From positions 1,736,001-1,800,000 of the forward strand of contig NZ_CP108070.1 of NCBI RefSeq assembly GCF_036178845.1: a DNA stretch of 64,000 nucleotides. The letters run 5' to 3'. This document shows, one piece after another, positions 42,637-51,819 of the stretch. Both the position numbers and the translations under genes were made by a program. The notes beneath the pieces are model-generated. The model was not told the DNA's origin and searched no databases. It worked only from the letters and a program-made list of their open reading frames with translations. Origin of the DNA: Streptomyces sp. NBC_00271 (GTDB taxonomy: Bacteria; Actinomycetota; Actinomycetes; Streptomycetales; Streptomycetaceae). Each line of letters opens with the position of its first letter. Within the stretch, counting starts at the first letter, position 1.

Positions 42637-43410
42637 TCACAGACCCTGACCGATGTCCCGCGCGGTCGCGAGCAGAGGTTGGGACAGTTCAGCGAGCCTT
42701 GCGCGGGTGCAGCGGACGGACGGAGCCGCCACGACCACGGCAGCTACGGCGGCGCCCGTACGGTCGCGCACACATGCGCCGACGGCGTGCACTCCGCGCT
42801 CGCTCTCCTGAAAATTGAGGGCGTAGCCGTGGCGGCGCACGGACACCAGCTCGTTCATCAGGCTCTCGAAGTCCTTGGGAGCTTTGGCCCGGCCCTCGGG
42901 GAGCCCGTTGGGGTAGAGGGCCCGGAGCCGGTCAGTCGGCAGTGCCGCGAGCAGGGCCTTGCCGCCCGAGGTCACGTGGGCGGGCAGGAGTGTGCCGGTG
43001 CGGTAGCTGACGCGCAACGCCTGTGGGCCTTCCACGCCGTCGAGGAAGCGGCTGCCGTTGCCCTCGAGCACCATCAGGTGGGTCGTCTCTCGAACGGCGT
43101 CCGCCAGCCGTTGCAGGTGGGGGTGGGCGATGGTGATCAAGTCCGGAGGAGGGGCTGCCTGGCTTCCCCTGATCGCCTGCAGAGCCGGCCCCGGCCGGTA
43201 CACCTTGTGACGGTCCTGCACGGCGAATCCCTCGAAGACGAGCATCGCGAGGACCCGGTGCGCGGTCGAGCGCGCGACGCCGAGCCGGTCGGCGACGTCC
43301 ATCACCCGAAGTTCGTCGAGCTCGTGCAGCAGCCGGACGACGCGCAGGGCGTTGCCGGCTGCGCTCACCGGATACGAAGGGCTCGTCGAAAGACTGCCTG
43401 AATTCTCCAT
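42637..43410 (-). CDS. IclR-family regulator of the gentisate/salicylate cluster
   Basis: A 257-residue regulator, ATG 43410. The winged helix covers residues about 15-75 (MDVADRLGVARSTAHRVLAM) and the IclR effector domain about 85-250 (HLMVLEGNGSRFLDGVEG, LLPAHVTSGGKALLAALP, YALNFQESERGVHAVGACVR). IclR proteins control aromatic-acid operons and bind pathway intermediates. It diverges from the gentisate dioxygenase gene with a 120-nt gap containing the inverted repeat GGAATCC-N10-GGATTCC, so it very likely regulates the operon and itself. It corresponds in position to a regulator of an sdg-type cluster. Confidence 0.88.
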   Translation of the reverse strand: MENSGSLSTSPSYPVSAAGNALRVVRLLHELDELRVMDVADRLGVARSTAHRVLAMLVFEGFAVQDRHKVYRPGPALQAIRGSQAAPPPDLITIAHPHLQRLADAVRETTHLMVLEGNGSRFLDGVEGPQALRVSYRTGTLLPAHVTSGGKALLAALPTDRLRALYPNGLPEGRAKAPKDFESLMNELVSVRRHGYALNFQESERGVHAVGACVRDRTGAAVAAVVVAAPSVRCTRARLAELSQPLLATARDIGQGL

Positions 43411-43413
43411 AGA

Positions 43414-43437
43414 GGAATCCTACCCTTCATGGATTCC
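43414..43437. promoter_or_regulatory. Probable IclR operator
   Basis: GGAATCC (43414-43420) and GGATTCC (43431-43437) form a 7-bp inverted repeat with a 10-nt spacer. It begins 4 nt upstream of the IclR start codon in the divergent gap and lies 94 nt before the gentisate dioxygenase GTG. Confidence 0.6.
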
Positions 43438-43530
43438 GGTGAGAGGAAAACGCGGCGTAACGTCAGGGACAGCGCGGCACGATGCGCGCTTCTTCCGGCG
43501 GTCGCCGTACAACACGACGTGGAGGTTTCC

Positions 43531-44607
43531 GTGACCGACACCACCAACGAACAGACCGAGCGCAAGCTGCTCGACGAGCTGTACGCGGATTTCGAGGACG
43601 CGGGCCTGATCCCGCTGTGGACCCAGGTGGACGGCCTCATGCCGACGGTGCCGCAGCCCACCGCGGTTCCGCACCTGTGGCGGTGGGCGGAGCTGCTGCC
43701 CATCGCACAGCGCTCCGGAGAGCTCGTACCGGTGGGGCGTGGCGGCGAGCGCCGCGCCATGGCCCTGTCCAACCCCGGTCTTCCGGGCCTGCCTTACGCC
43801 ACTCCGACCCTATGGACCGCGATCCAGTACCTGGGGCCGCGCGAGGTCGCACCCTCGCACCGGCACAGCCAGGGAGCCTTCCGGTTCGTGGTCGAAGGCG
43901 AGGGCGTGTGGACCAACGTCGACGGGGACGCGGTGGCGATGCGGCGGGGTGACCTGCTGCTCACGCCGAGCTGGGCCTTCCACGAGCACCAGAACGTCAC
44001 CGATGAGCCGATGGCCTGGCTCGACGGCCTGGACATCCCGCTCGTCTCCAAGCTGGACGCCGGCTTCTTCGAGTTCGGCCCCGACGAGCTCTCCACCCGC
44101 GAAACCCCCGAGCGCTCGCGCGGCCAGCGACTGTGGGGCCACCCCGGGCTGCGCCCGATCAGCCGACCCGACCAGCCCAACTCCCCGCTGAACGCCTACC
44201 GCTGGGAGCACACCGACGCCGCCCTGAACGCCCAGCTGGAGCTGGAGCAGGAGGGCGTGCCCGGTGTGCTCGAGCCCGGGCACGCCGGAGTCCGCTTCTC
44301 GAACCCCACCACCGGCAGGGACGCCCTGGTCACGATGCGCACAGAGATGCGCCGCCTGAGTGCCGGCACCCAGACCACCCCGGTGCGCACGGTCGGCTCC
44401 GCGGTTTGGCAGGTGTTCGAGGGCGAGGCGGTCGCCCAGGTCGGCGACAAGGTCTTCGAGATCGCCAAGGGCGACCTGTTCGTGGTCCCGTCCTGGTGCG
44501 AGGTCTCGCTGTCCGCCCGCACCCAGGTCGACCTGTTCCGTTTCAGCGACGAGCCCGTTTACGAGGCCCTCGGCCTCGCCCGTACCTCCCGAGGAGAACA
44601 CAAGTGA
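43531..44607 (+). CDS. sdgD: Gentisate 1,2-dioxygenase
   Basis: A 358-residue bicupin, GTG 43531 behind GGAGG with 5-nt spacing. It opens the gentisate ring between C1 and C2 to give maleylpyruvate, using Fe(II) bound by HRH (APSHRHSQGAFRFVVEGEGV, near 110) and a later His in WAFHEHQN. A second cupin covers about 250-350 (VWQVFEGEAVAQVGDKVF). The downstream genes overlap by 4 nt, forming a tightly coupled operon. In Streptomyces sp. WA46 the equivalent SdgD is experimentally a gentisate dioxygenase; the symbol is given by analogy of function and gene context. Confidence 0.93.
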   Translation: MTDTTNEQTERKLLDELYADFEDAGLIPLWTQVDGLMPTVPQPTAVPHLWRWAELLPIAQRSGELVPVGRGGERRAMALSNPGLPGLPYATPTLWTAIQYLGPREVAPSHRHSQGAFRFVVEGEGVWTNVDGDAVAMRRGDLLLTPSWAFHEHQNVTDEPMAWLDGLDIPLVSKLDAGFFEFGPDELSTRETPERSRGQRLWGHPGLRPISRPDQPNSPLNAYRWEHTDAALNAQLELEQEGVPGVLEPGHAGVRFSNPTTGRDALVTMRTEMRRLSAGTQTTPVRTVGSAVWQVFEGEAVAQVGDKVFEIAKGDLFVVPSWCEVSLSARTQVDLFRFSDEPVYEALGLARTSRGEHK

Positions 44608-45434
44608 AGCTCGCCACCATCCGGGTCAACGGCACCACGCGCGCCGTCCGTATCGATGACGACAAGGCGGTGGACCTGGGCGAGAGCGATCTGGTGGTCT
44701 TCCTGCGCCACAGTGACTGGGCGACGCGTGCCGCGGACGCCGACGGTGAGACGTACGAAGGCGCCCTGGACTACGCCCCCGTGGTCGTCGCGCCGGAGAA
44801 GGTCGTGTGCGTCGGTCTCAACTACCGCACCCACATTCTGGAGATGGGCCGCGAACTCCCCTCGCACCCGACGCTGTTCTCCAAGTTCGCGCGGGTGCTG
44901 GTCGGCGCGTACGACGACGTGACCCTGCCCGCCGCGTCCACGCAGATGGATTGGGAGGCCGAGCTCGGCGTCGTCATCGGTGCCGAGGTCCGGCACGCCG
45001 ACACGGAGCAGGCGCGGGCCGCGATCGCCGGGTACACCGTGCTCAACGATGTCACCGCCCGCGACTGGCAGTACCGCACCACCCAGTGGGACCAGGGCAA
45101 GAACTTCGAGGCCACCACGCCCATCGGACCGTGGCTGGTGACCGTCGACGACCCCGCGGTCTCCGCCCAGGGCCTGAACCTGACGTGTGAGGTCGACGGC
45201 GACACGGTCCAGAAGGCCGACACCGGTGACCTCGTCTTCGACCCGGCCGCACTGGTCGCGTACCTGTCCGAGGTCGTCACCCTCGTGCCCGGCGACGTGA
45301 TCGCCACCGGCACTCCGGGCGGGGTCGGCCACGCCCGCAAGCCCGCCCGCTATCTGCAGGACGGATCACTCCTCGTCACCCGGATCGAGGGGATCGGCGA
45401 GACCCGCAACACCTGCCGTCGGGAGACACGGTGA
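44604..45434 (+). CDS. Fumarylpyruvate hydrolase (FAH family)
   Basis: A 276-residue protein with GTG 44604 overlapping the dioxygenase stop (GTGA) and GAGGAG upstream. FAH-fold motifs: CVGLNYRTHILEMG (near 73), the metal-binding Glu pair in MDWEAELGVVIGAE (near 113-126), YTVLNDVTARDWQYRTTQWD and PGDVIATGTPGGVGHAR (near 231). In the gentisate pathway this family cleaves fumarylpyruvate to fumarate and pyruvate. The next gene encodes the isomerase that makes fumarylpyruvate, so the role is well supported by context. Confidence 0.9.
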   Translation: MKLATIRVNGTTRAVRIDDDKAVDLGESDLVVFLRHSDWATRAADADGETYEGALDYAPVVVAPEKVVCVGLNYRTHILEMGRELPSHPTLFSKFARVLVGAYDDVTLPAASTQMDWEAELGVVIGAEVRHADTEQARAAIAGYTVLNDVTARDWQYRTTQWDQGKNFEATTPIGPWLVTVDDPAVSAQGLNLTCEVDGDTVQKADTGDLVFDPAALVAYLSEVVTLVPGDVIATGTPGGVGHARKPARYLQDGSLLVTRIEGIGETRNTCRRETR

Positions 45435-46156
45435 GCGAACGCCCGGCCGCGATGCTGGGGCGGGTGACCAAGGGCACGGCGGCGTTCGAAGCCGCCGTGC
45501 ACCGGCTGACCGACCCGGGATTCCCCAGGCCCTCGTACCTGCCGGGCTGGAGCCGCGCTCACGTGGTCGCCCACGTCGCCCGCAACGCCGACGCACTCGT
45601 CAACCTGCTCATCTGGGCGCGTACCGGTATCGAGACGCCCATGTACGCAAGTGGCGACCAGCGTGCGCGCGAGATCGAGGAGGGCGCCCGGCAGCCGGCC
45701 GAAAAGCTGCGTGCCGAGCTGCTCGCGGCCGACGGCCGTCTCGCCGAGGAGCTCGCCGCGCTGCCCGACGAGTGCTGGGCGGCGACCGTCCGCACCGCGC
45801 GAGGCCGTGAGGTGCCCGTCTCTCAGGTGCCCTGGATGCGGGTGCGCGAGGTATGGGTCCACGCCGTCGACCTGAACATCGACACCAGCTTCGACGACGT
45901 GCCGCACGAGGTGTGCGCGGGCCTCGTCGACGACGTGGCCGCCTCCTTCCCCGGCCGGCCGGACCGACCCTCCGTCCGGCTGCGGTCCGAGGCCGGTCCG
46001 CGCACCTGGCTGCTGGGCGACTCGGCCGACGTCGAGCCGGTCGTGGTGAGCGGTGACCTGCCCAGCCTGGCCGCCTACGCGACCGGGCGCCCCGTCCCCG
46101 GCCCGTTGTACCCGACCGGCGGGGGATCCCTGCCGAAGCTGCCCGCGTGGCTGTGA
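45431..46156 (+). CDS. Mycothiol-dependent maleylpyruvate isomerase
   Basis: A 241-residue DinB/MDMPI-fold protein, GTG 45431 overlapping the previous stop by 4 nt. The divalent-metal ligands match the family: His48 in AHVVAHVARN, and Glu and His in VREVWVHAVDLN (near 139-143). The C-terminal 80 residues form the MDMPI C-terminal domain (SVRLRSEAGPRTWLLGDSAD). It isomerises maleylpyruvate to fumarylpyruvate using mycothiol, the actinobacterial thiol, in place of glutathione. This fits the high-GC Gram-positive origin and the flanking gentisate genes. Confidence 0.9.
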   Translation: MSERPAAMLGRVTKGTAAFEAAVHRLTDPGFPRPSYLPGWSRAHVVAHVARNADALVNLLIWARTGIETPMYASGDQRAREIEEGARQPAEKLRAELLAADGRLAEELAALPDECWAATVRTARGREVPVSQVPWMRVREVWVHAVDLNIDTSFDDVPHEVCAGLVDDVAASFPGRPDRPSVRLRSEAGPRTWLLGDSADVEPVVVSGDLPSLAAYATGRPVPGPLYPTGGGSLPKLPAWL

Positions 46157-46172
46157 GCACGAAGGAAAGACG

Positions 46173-47726
46173 ATGAAAGTTGCCTGCATCGGCGCAGGTC
46201 CCGGAGGACTGTTCTTCGCCACACTGCTCAAGCGGAGCCGGCCCGGCGCCGAGGTCGTGGTCTTCGAACGCAACCGCCCCGACGACACGTTCGGCTTCGG
46301 AGTGGTCTTCTCCGACGCCACACTCGACGCCATTGACGCCGCCGATCCCGTCCTCAGCGAGGCGCTGGAGAAGCACGGCCGGCACTGGGACGACATCGAG
46401 GTCCGCGTGCACGGTGCCCGGGAGCGCGTCGGCGGCATGGGCATGGCGGCTGTCGTACGCAAGACGCTGCTGAGCCTGCTGCAGGAACGGGCCCGCGCCG
46501 AGGGCGTGCAGATGCGCTTCCAGAATGAGGTCCGCGATCCCGCCGAGCTGGACGACTTCGACCTGGTTGTGGTGTGCGACGGCGCCAACAGCCGCTTCCG
46601 CACCCTGTTCGCCGACGACTTCGGACCGACCGCCGAGGTGGCGAGCGCGAAGTTCATCTGGTTCGGCACCACCTACGCGTTCGACGGGCTCACGTTCGTC
46701 CACCAGTACGGCCCCCACGGTGTCTTCGCCGCCCACGCCTATCCGATCAGTGACTCGCTGAGCACGTTCATCGTCGAGACCGACGCGGACTCATGGGCCA
46801 GGGCCGGTCTCGACGCCTTCGATCCGTCGACCCCGCCGGGCATGAGCGACGAGAAGACCAAGAGCTACCTGGAAGACCTGTTCCGCGAGCAGATCGACGG
46901 GCACCCGCTGGTCGGCAACAACTCCCGTTGGGCCAACTTCGCTACCCGCAGGGCCCGTTCGTGGCGACGGGGCAAGTGGGTGCTGCTGGGCGACGCTGCG
47001 CACACCGCGCACTTCTCCGTCGGGTCCGGCACCAAGATGGCCATGGAGGACGCGGTCGCGCTGGCCGAGGCCCTGGGTGAGGCGTCTCACAGCGTGCCGG
47101 AGGCACTGGAGATCTACGAGGAGCGCCGCCGCCCCAAGGTGGAGAAGATCCAGAACTCGGCGCGGCCCAGCCTGTCCTGGTGGGAGCACTTCGGCCGCTA
47201 CGTCCGTACGCTCGACGCCCCGACGCAGTTCGCCTTCCACTTCCTCACCCGCAGCATCCCGCGCGGCAAACTCGCCGTGCGCGACGCGTCGTACGTGGAC
47301 CGCGTCGACGGATGGTGGCGGCGCTGTCACGATGCGGGGCCCCTGAAGACGCCTTTCCGGGGCGGTCCGTACCGACTTCCCTCGCGGCGGGTGACGGTCG
47401 ACGACGACGTCCTGACCGGGACCGACGGCACCGGCATCCCGATGGTCCCCTTCAGCGGTCAGTCGTCGGGGGCGGGCGTATGGATCGACGCCCCGGACAC
47501 TGAGAAAGGTCTGCCGCTCGCCCTTGATCAGGTGCGTGAGACGGCAGAGGCGGGCGCCTTGCTCGTCGGTGTACGCGGCGGTACGGCGCTGACCCGCGTA
47601 CTGGTCGCGGAGGAGGCCCGGCTCGTGCACAGCCTGCCCGCCGCGATCGTCGGCGCGTACGACGACGACACCGCGACCACGCTCGTCCTCTCCGGCCGGG
47701 CCGACCTCGTCGGAGGCACCAAGTGA
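46173..47726 (+). CDS. sdgC: Salicylyl-CoA 5-hydroxylase
   Basis: A 517-residue FAD monooxygenase, ATG 46173 behind GAAGGAAAG. The FAD fold GAGPGGLFFATLLKR is at residues 7-21 and the second FAD motif is LLGDAAHTAHFSVGSGTKMA (near 271-290); FGFGVVFSDATLDAIDAAD is characteristic of the salicylyl-CoA hydroxylase group. It hydroxylates salicylyl-CoA at C5 with NADH; gentisyl-CoA then releases gentisate. The WA46 homologue SdgC was shown to do this. The C-terminal 120 residues extend beyond the catalytic core. Its place between gentisate genes and the CoA ligase supports the assignment. Confidence 0.88.
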   Translation: MKVACIGAGPGGLFFATLLKRSRPGAEVVVFERNRPDDTFGFGVVFSDATLDAIDAADPVLSEALEKHGRHWDDIEVRVHGARERVGGMGMAAVVRKTLLSLLQERARAEGVQMRFQNEVRDPAELDDFDLVVVCDGANSRFRTLFADDFGPTAEVASAKFIWFGTTYAFDGLTFVHQYGPHGVFAAHAYPISDSLSTFIVETDADSWARAGLDAFDPSTPPGMSDEKTKSYLEDLFREQIDGHPLVGNNSRWANFATRRARSWRRGKWVLLGDAAHTAHFSVGSGTKMAMEDAVALAEALGEASHSVPEALEIYEERRRPKVEKIQNSARPSLSWWEHFGRYVRTLDAPTQFAFHFLTRSIPRGKLAVRDASYVDRVDGWWRRCHDAGPLKTPFRGGPYRLPSRRVTVDDDVLTGTDGTGIPMVPFSGQSSGAGVWIDAPDTEKGLPLALDQVRETAEAGALLVGVRGGTALTRVLVAEEARLVHSLPAAIVGAYDDDTATTLVLSGRADLVGGTK

Positions 47727-49783
47727 CCGCCCTGGACGCGCTGTTCGCACCCCGAGCCATTGCCGTGCTCGGCGCATCGGCCACGCCTGGGAAGCTCGGC
47801 GCGGCGATGGCCGACTCCCTGGCTTCCTTCCCGGGGCCGGTGATGAAAGTCAACTCCGGCCGTCCGGACCCCGATCGGGGCTTCTTCCCCACCGTCGGCG
47901 AGGCCGCCGCAGCCCACGGCATCACACCCGACCTGGTCGTGTCCTGCATTCCGGCCACCGTGACCGCCGACGCCCTGCGCGAGGCGGCAACCGTCGGCGC
48001 CCGCGCCGCACTGGTGTGCGCCGGCGGGTTCGCGGAAGCCGGGGGTGACGGCCCGCTGCACCAGAAGGCGTTGACCGAGGTGGTACGGGACACCGGCATC
48101 CGGGTCCTCGGACCGAACACATCAGGCTTCCTCGCTCCCCACCGACGGCTCACGGCCACTTTCGTCCCGGGCGCGCCCGACCTGGAACCGGGTCCGGTGG
48201 CGGTCGTGGCCGCGAGCGGCGGCGTGAACCACGCGCTGGCGTTCGCCCTGGCCGAGGCCGGCGTCGGCCTGCGTCTCGGGGTCGGGCTGGGCAACAGCCT
48301 GGACGTCACCCAGGCCGACGTCCTCGACCACCTTGCAGAGGACGACGGCGTACGGGCCGTCGCCCTGCACGTGGAGACCGCCGCGGAAGGCCGCCGCCTC
48401 ACCGAGGCGGTACGGCGTCTGACCGATCGTGTCCCCGTGGTAGCCCTGGTCGTGGGCCGTAGCGACATCGGAGACTTCGCCCGCTCCCACACCGGTGCCC
48501 TGGCCACCTCCTGGCGCGTGACCAGGACGGCCCTGCGCCAGGCCGGAGCAGTCCTCGTCGACGACGAGCGCGACCTCGTCGACGCCGTCACCGCGCTCAG
48601 CCGTCTACGACTTCCCGCGCATCCCCGTGCAGGCGTCGGCCTGGTCACCGCCCAGGCCGGACCCGGTCTGCTGCTCACGGACGTCCTGCGCTCCCACGGC
48701 ATCCAGGTTCCCTCGCTGGTCGAACGGACGGTGAAGGAGCTGCGTGAGCTGCTTCCGGCCCTCACTTATCTGAACAACCCCGTCGACACCGGCCGGCCTT
48801 CGCCCGTGCTCACGCAGGTGGTGGAGCGGGTCTCGGAGGACCCCGGTATCGATGTCACCGCCGTGTACGGGCTGCTGGAACCGACGGCGGTGGACCTCCC
48901 GGCGGCGCTGACCGCCGCCCGTACGGCCACTCCGCTCGTCGCCGTCGTCGGCGGACCCGTGGAGCAGGCGCGGCGGGCCCGCCGTGAACTCGGCGAAGCC
49001 GGCATTCCCTGCGCGGCCACGCCGGCCTCGGGATCGGCGATGGTGCGTGCGCTCGTCGAGGACGCGGCCTCCCGAGCCCGTCTGGAGGCCCCCGACGTCA
49101 CCGTGCCCGGTGCACCCACCCTGCCCCCGCCGGGGCCGGTCGACGAGCACACGGCCAAGGGCGTCCTCGCGGACTTGGGCATCCACACGCCCGTACGGCG
49201 CGTGTGCGCCGACCCCGCCGCGGCGCACGCGGCTCTCGATGAGCTCGGCGGCTCGGTCGTCGTGAAGATCCTCGACGCGGACATCCTGCACAAGACGGAA
49301 GTGGGCGGGGTCCAGGTCGGCATCCGCACGCACGAGGAGCTCGACGAAGCCCTCGCCCGCATGCCCGCGAGCCCCGCGCTGCTGGTGGAACAGATGGCCC
49401 CCGCGGGTCCCGAACTCATCGTCGGCGTACGCCGCGACCCGGTCTTCGGCCCCGTGCTGGCTCTGGGCGCCGGGGGAACGGCTGCCGAAATCCTCGGCGA
49501 CGTCTCCCTGCGCCTCGCACCTCTGTCCGCGAACGAGGCCCACGCGATGCTCGACGAGCTCGCCACCCGCCAGATGTTCCTCGGCACGCGCGGCGCCACC
49601 CCGGTCGACCGCGCGCGACTCACCCACGTGCTGCTCGCCCTCGCCTCCCTCGCCGCCGACGATGCCGTGGCCGAGTGCGAGATCAACCCTCTGCGCGTCC
49701 TGCCCGACGGCGACGTCGTCGCGCTCGACGCCGTACTGCTGCTGCGAGACCCCCGGGATCAAGGAGGATCCAATGACGCGTGA
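47723..49783 (+). CDS. ADP-forming acyl-CoA synthetase family protein
   Basis: A 686-residue fused alpha-beta CoA ligase (NDP-forming), GTG 47723 overlapping the hydroxylase stop. The CoA-binding Rossmann start is RAIAVLGASATPGKLG, the phospho-histidine loop is FARSHTGALATSW (near 253), and the C-terminal ATP-grasp half has VVVKILDADILHKTEVGGVQ and PELIVGVRRDPVFGPVLALG. Such enzymes interconvert acyl-CoA + ADP + Pi with acid + CoA + ATP. In this operon it may release CoA from gentisyl-CoA with energy gain, or activate an alternative substrate. That role is inference; the AMP-forming ligase downstream is the clearer salicylate activator. Confidence 0.85.
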   Translation: MTALDALFAPRAIAVLGASATPGKLGAAMADSLASFPGPVMKVNSGRPDPDRGFFPTVGEAAAAHGITPDLVVSCIPATVTADALREAATVGARAALVCAGGFAEAGGDGPLHQKALTEVVRDTGIRVLGPNTSGFLAPHRRLTATFVPGAPDLEPGPVAVVAASGGVNHALAFALAEAGVGLRLGVGLGNSLDVTQADVLDHLAEDDGVRAVALHVETAAEGRRLTEAVRRLTDRVPVVALVVGRSDIGDFARSHTGALATSWRVTRTALRQAGAVLVDDERDLVDAVTALSRLRLPAHPRAGVGLVTAQAGPGLLLTDVLRSHGIQVPSLVERTVKELRELLPALTYLNNPVDTGRPSPVLTQVVERVSEDPGIDVTAVYGLLEPTAVDLPAALTAARTATPLVAVVGGPVEQARRARRELGEAGIPCAATPASGSAMVRALVEDAASRARLEAPDVTVPGAPTLPPPGPVDEHTAKGVLADLGIHTPVRRVCADPAAAHAALDELGGSVVVKILDADILHKTEVGGVQVGIRTHEELDEALARMPASPALLVEQMAPAGPELIVGVRRDPVFGPVLALGAGGTAAEILGDVSLRLAPLSANEAHAMLDELATRQMFLGTRGATPVDRARLTHVLLALASLAADDAVAECEINPLRVLPDGDVVALDAVLLLRDPRDQGGSNDA

Positions 49784-51434
49784 GGGATTCGTGCCCTGGC
49801 CCAAGGAGGCGGCCGACCGCTACCGCGAGGCCGGGTACTGGCGTGGCAGGCCACTGGGCTCGTACCTTCACGAGTGGGCCGAGACCTACGACGACACGGT
49901 GGCCGTCGTGGACGGCGACATGCGTTTGACGTACCGTCAGCTCATCAACAGGGCAGACGGATTGGCATGCCGTCTGCTGGACAGTGGTCTCAACCCCGGT
50001 GACGCGATGCTCGTCCAGCTGCCCAACGGCTGGGAGTTCGTCACACTCACCCTCGCCTGTCTGCGGGCCGGAATCGCTCCCGTGATGGCGATGCCCGCGC
50101 ACCGCGGTCACGAACTGCGCTACCTGGCCGCACATGCCGAGGTCACGTCGATCGCCGTACCGGACCGACTCGGCGACTTTGACCACCAGGCCCTGGGGCG
50201 GGAGATCGCCGAAGCCACCCCGAGCGTACGGCTGTTGCTCGTCACGGGTGGCACAGTCGGCACGGGCGCCACGGACCTGCGCGCCCTGGCGGAACCGGCC
50301 GACGACCCGGTCGCCGCACGGGCCCGGCTCGACCGGACAGCCCCGGACAGCGGCGACATCGCCGTCTTCCTGCTCTCCGGCGGCACGACCGGACTGCCGA
50401 AGCTCATCACCCGTACCCATGACGACTACGAGTACAACGCCCGCCGCAGCGCCGAGGTCTGCGGCCTCGACTCCGACTCCGTATACCTGGTGGCCCTGCC
50501 CGCCGGACACAACTTCCCCCTGGCCTGCCCCGGCATCCTCGGCACCCTCATGAACGGCGGCCGGGTCGTCCTGGCCCGCACCCCGGAGCCCGGCAAGGTG
50601 CTGCCGCTGATGGCCGCCGAGGGCGTGACGGCCACCGCCGCCGTACCGGCCGTCGTCCAGCGCTGGATCGACGCGGTGGCCTCCGGCCGCCACCCCGCCC
50701 CGCCCGCACTACGGCTGTTGCAGGTGGGTGGCGCCCGCCTCGCGCCGGAGGTCGCCCGCCGCGCCGGACCCGTGCTCGGTGGCACGCTCCAGCAGGTGTT
50801 CGGCATGGCAGAGGGGCTGTTGAACTACACGTGCCCTGACGACCCCGACGAGATCAAGATCGAGACACAGGGGCGCCCCATGTGCCCGGACGACGAGATC
50901 CTCGTCGTCGACGCCTCCGACGAACCGGTCCCGCCCGGCGCGATGGGCGCCCTGCTCACCCGCGGCCCGTACACCCCACGCGGCTACTACCGGGCCTCCG
51001 AGCACAACGCCCGAGCGTTCACTCCCGACGGCTGGTACCGCACCGGTGACGTCGTCCGGCTGCACCCGTCGGGCAATCTCGTCGTCGAAGGACGAGACAA
51101 GGACCTCATCAACCGGGGCGGCGAGAAGATTTCCGCCGAGGAGGTCGAGAACCTGATCTACCGCCTGCCCGGTGTCGCCCGCGTCGCGGCCGTCGCGAAG
51201 GCCGACCCCGACCTGGGGGAGCGGGTGTGCGCGGTCGTGGTCGTCGAGGCGGGAACCCACTTGAGCCTCGAATCGGTCCGTGCCGCCCTCATCGCGATGC
51301 AGGTGGCGCGATACAAGCTCCCGGAAGACCTGCTGGTCGTGGAGGAGTTGCCGCTGACAAAGGTCGGCAAGATCGACAAGAAGCGTCTGCGGGATGTCGT
51401 CCGTGGCAAGGCGGACTCCGTCGAGGCGGTGTGA
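49773..51434 (+). CDS. sdgA: Salicylate-AMP/CoA ligase
   Basis: A 553-residue ANL enzyme of the DhbE/EntE type, ATG 49773 behind AAGGAGG and overlapping the previous stop by 11 nt. Motifs: VFLLSGGTTGLPKLITRTHD (near 192-211), ALPAGHNFPLACPG (near 238), whose HN is the aryl-acid-binding signature, VFGMAEGLLNY, WYRTGDVVRLHPSG and the catalytic Lys in LTKVGKIDKKRL. It adenylates salicylate and, as shown for SdgA of WA46, transfers it to CoA despite its resemblance to carrier-protein-loading ligases. It is the last gene of the operon, ahead of a strong hairpin. Confidence 0.9.
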   Translation: MTREGFVPWPKEAADRYREAGYWRGRPLGSYLHEWAETYDDTVAVVDGDMRLTYRQLINRADGLACRLLDSGLNPGDAMLVQLPNGWEFVTLTLACLRAGIAPVMAMPAHRGHELRYLAAHAEVTSIAVPDRLGDFDHQALGREIAEATPSVRLLLVTGGTVGTGATDLRALAEPADDPVAARARLDRTAPDSGDIAVFLLSGGTTGLPKLITRTHDDYEYNARRSAEVCGLDSDSVYLVALPAGHNFPLACPGILGTLMNGGRVVLARTPEPGKVLPLMAAEGVTATAAVPAVVQRWIDAVASGRHPAPPALRLLQVGGARLAPEVARRAGPVLGGTLQQVFGMAEGLLNYTCPDDPDEIKIETQGRPMCPDDEILVVDASDEPVPPGAMGALLTRGPYTPRGYYRASEHNARAFTPDGWYRTGDVVRLHPSGNLVVEGRDKDLINRGGEKISAEEVENLIYRLPGVARVAAVAKADPDLGERVCAVVVVEAGTHLSLESVRAALIAMQVARYKLPEDLLVVEELPLTKVGKIDKKRLRDVVRGKADSVEAV

Positions 51435-51501
51435 CGGCGCTCGCCGCGGCGGCGAACTGGCCGGCGGCGTTGCGGTGACGCTCCCGCTTCCCCGGAGGGA
51501 G

Positions 51502-51819
51502 TCAATCGGCTTTGCCGGCCTTCTGGCGGTACCTGGGGAAACAGCTCCAGGTACCGCCATCGCCGTCGCCCCGTCCCGACCGTCGGACCAGCAGCGGGAT
51601 GTACCCCGTCCTGGTGACCAGCGATATGCGTCCTCTCGTACGTCCTGCCGCTGAGTCTTTCTCTGTACGGACCAGGCCGAGTGCTTCGAGCACCAGTCGG
51701 TCGGTCAGAGGACACGGATCGGCGTCGTCGGCGCGAGCCCACGGCTGACCAGGGACCGAACGTCGCCACCCGTCGTGCGCATGGCCAACGGCGGCCCGGA
51801 ATCGAGTAGTGGTCGTCAT
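51502..51819 (-). CDS. Small open frame coupled to the monooxygenase gene, doubtful
   Basis: 105 residues starting MTTTTRFRAAVGHAHDGWRR. Its ATG overlaps the upstream stop (ATGA at 51816-51819), which is what a translated gene would show. Against it, the 3' third runs antisense through the terminator hairpin of the salicylate operon, composition is Arg-rich, and no family is recognised. It may be a shadow of non-coding DNA or a decayed gene. It occupies most of the 381-nt gap after the salicylate operon. Confidence 0.25.
   Translation of the reverse strand: MTTTTRFRAAVGHAHDGWRRSVPGQPWARADDADPCPLTDRLVLEALGLVRTEKDSAAGRTRGRISLVTRTGYIPLLVRRSGRGDGDGGTWSCFPRYRQKAGKAD
51524..51559 (+). terminator. 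Terminator hairpin of the salicylate operon
   Basis: GGCGGTACCTGG (51525-51536) pairs perfectly with CCAGGTACCGCC (51547-51558), with one more T-A pair outside, and a 10-nt loop. It lies 90 nt after the ligase stop. Confidence 0.75.

Noticed and set aside
51502..51819. The 105-residue frame as a confident gene
   Set aside because: Its 3' part overlaps the terminator stem of the salicylate operon and the composition resembles non-coding DNA; kept only as a low-confidence feature because of the ATGA overlap.
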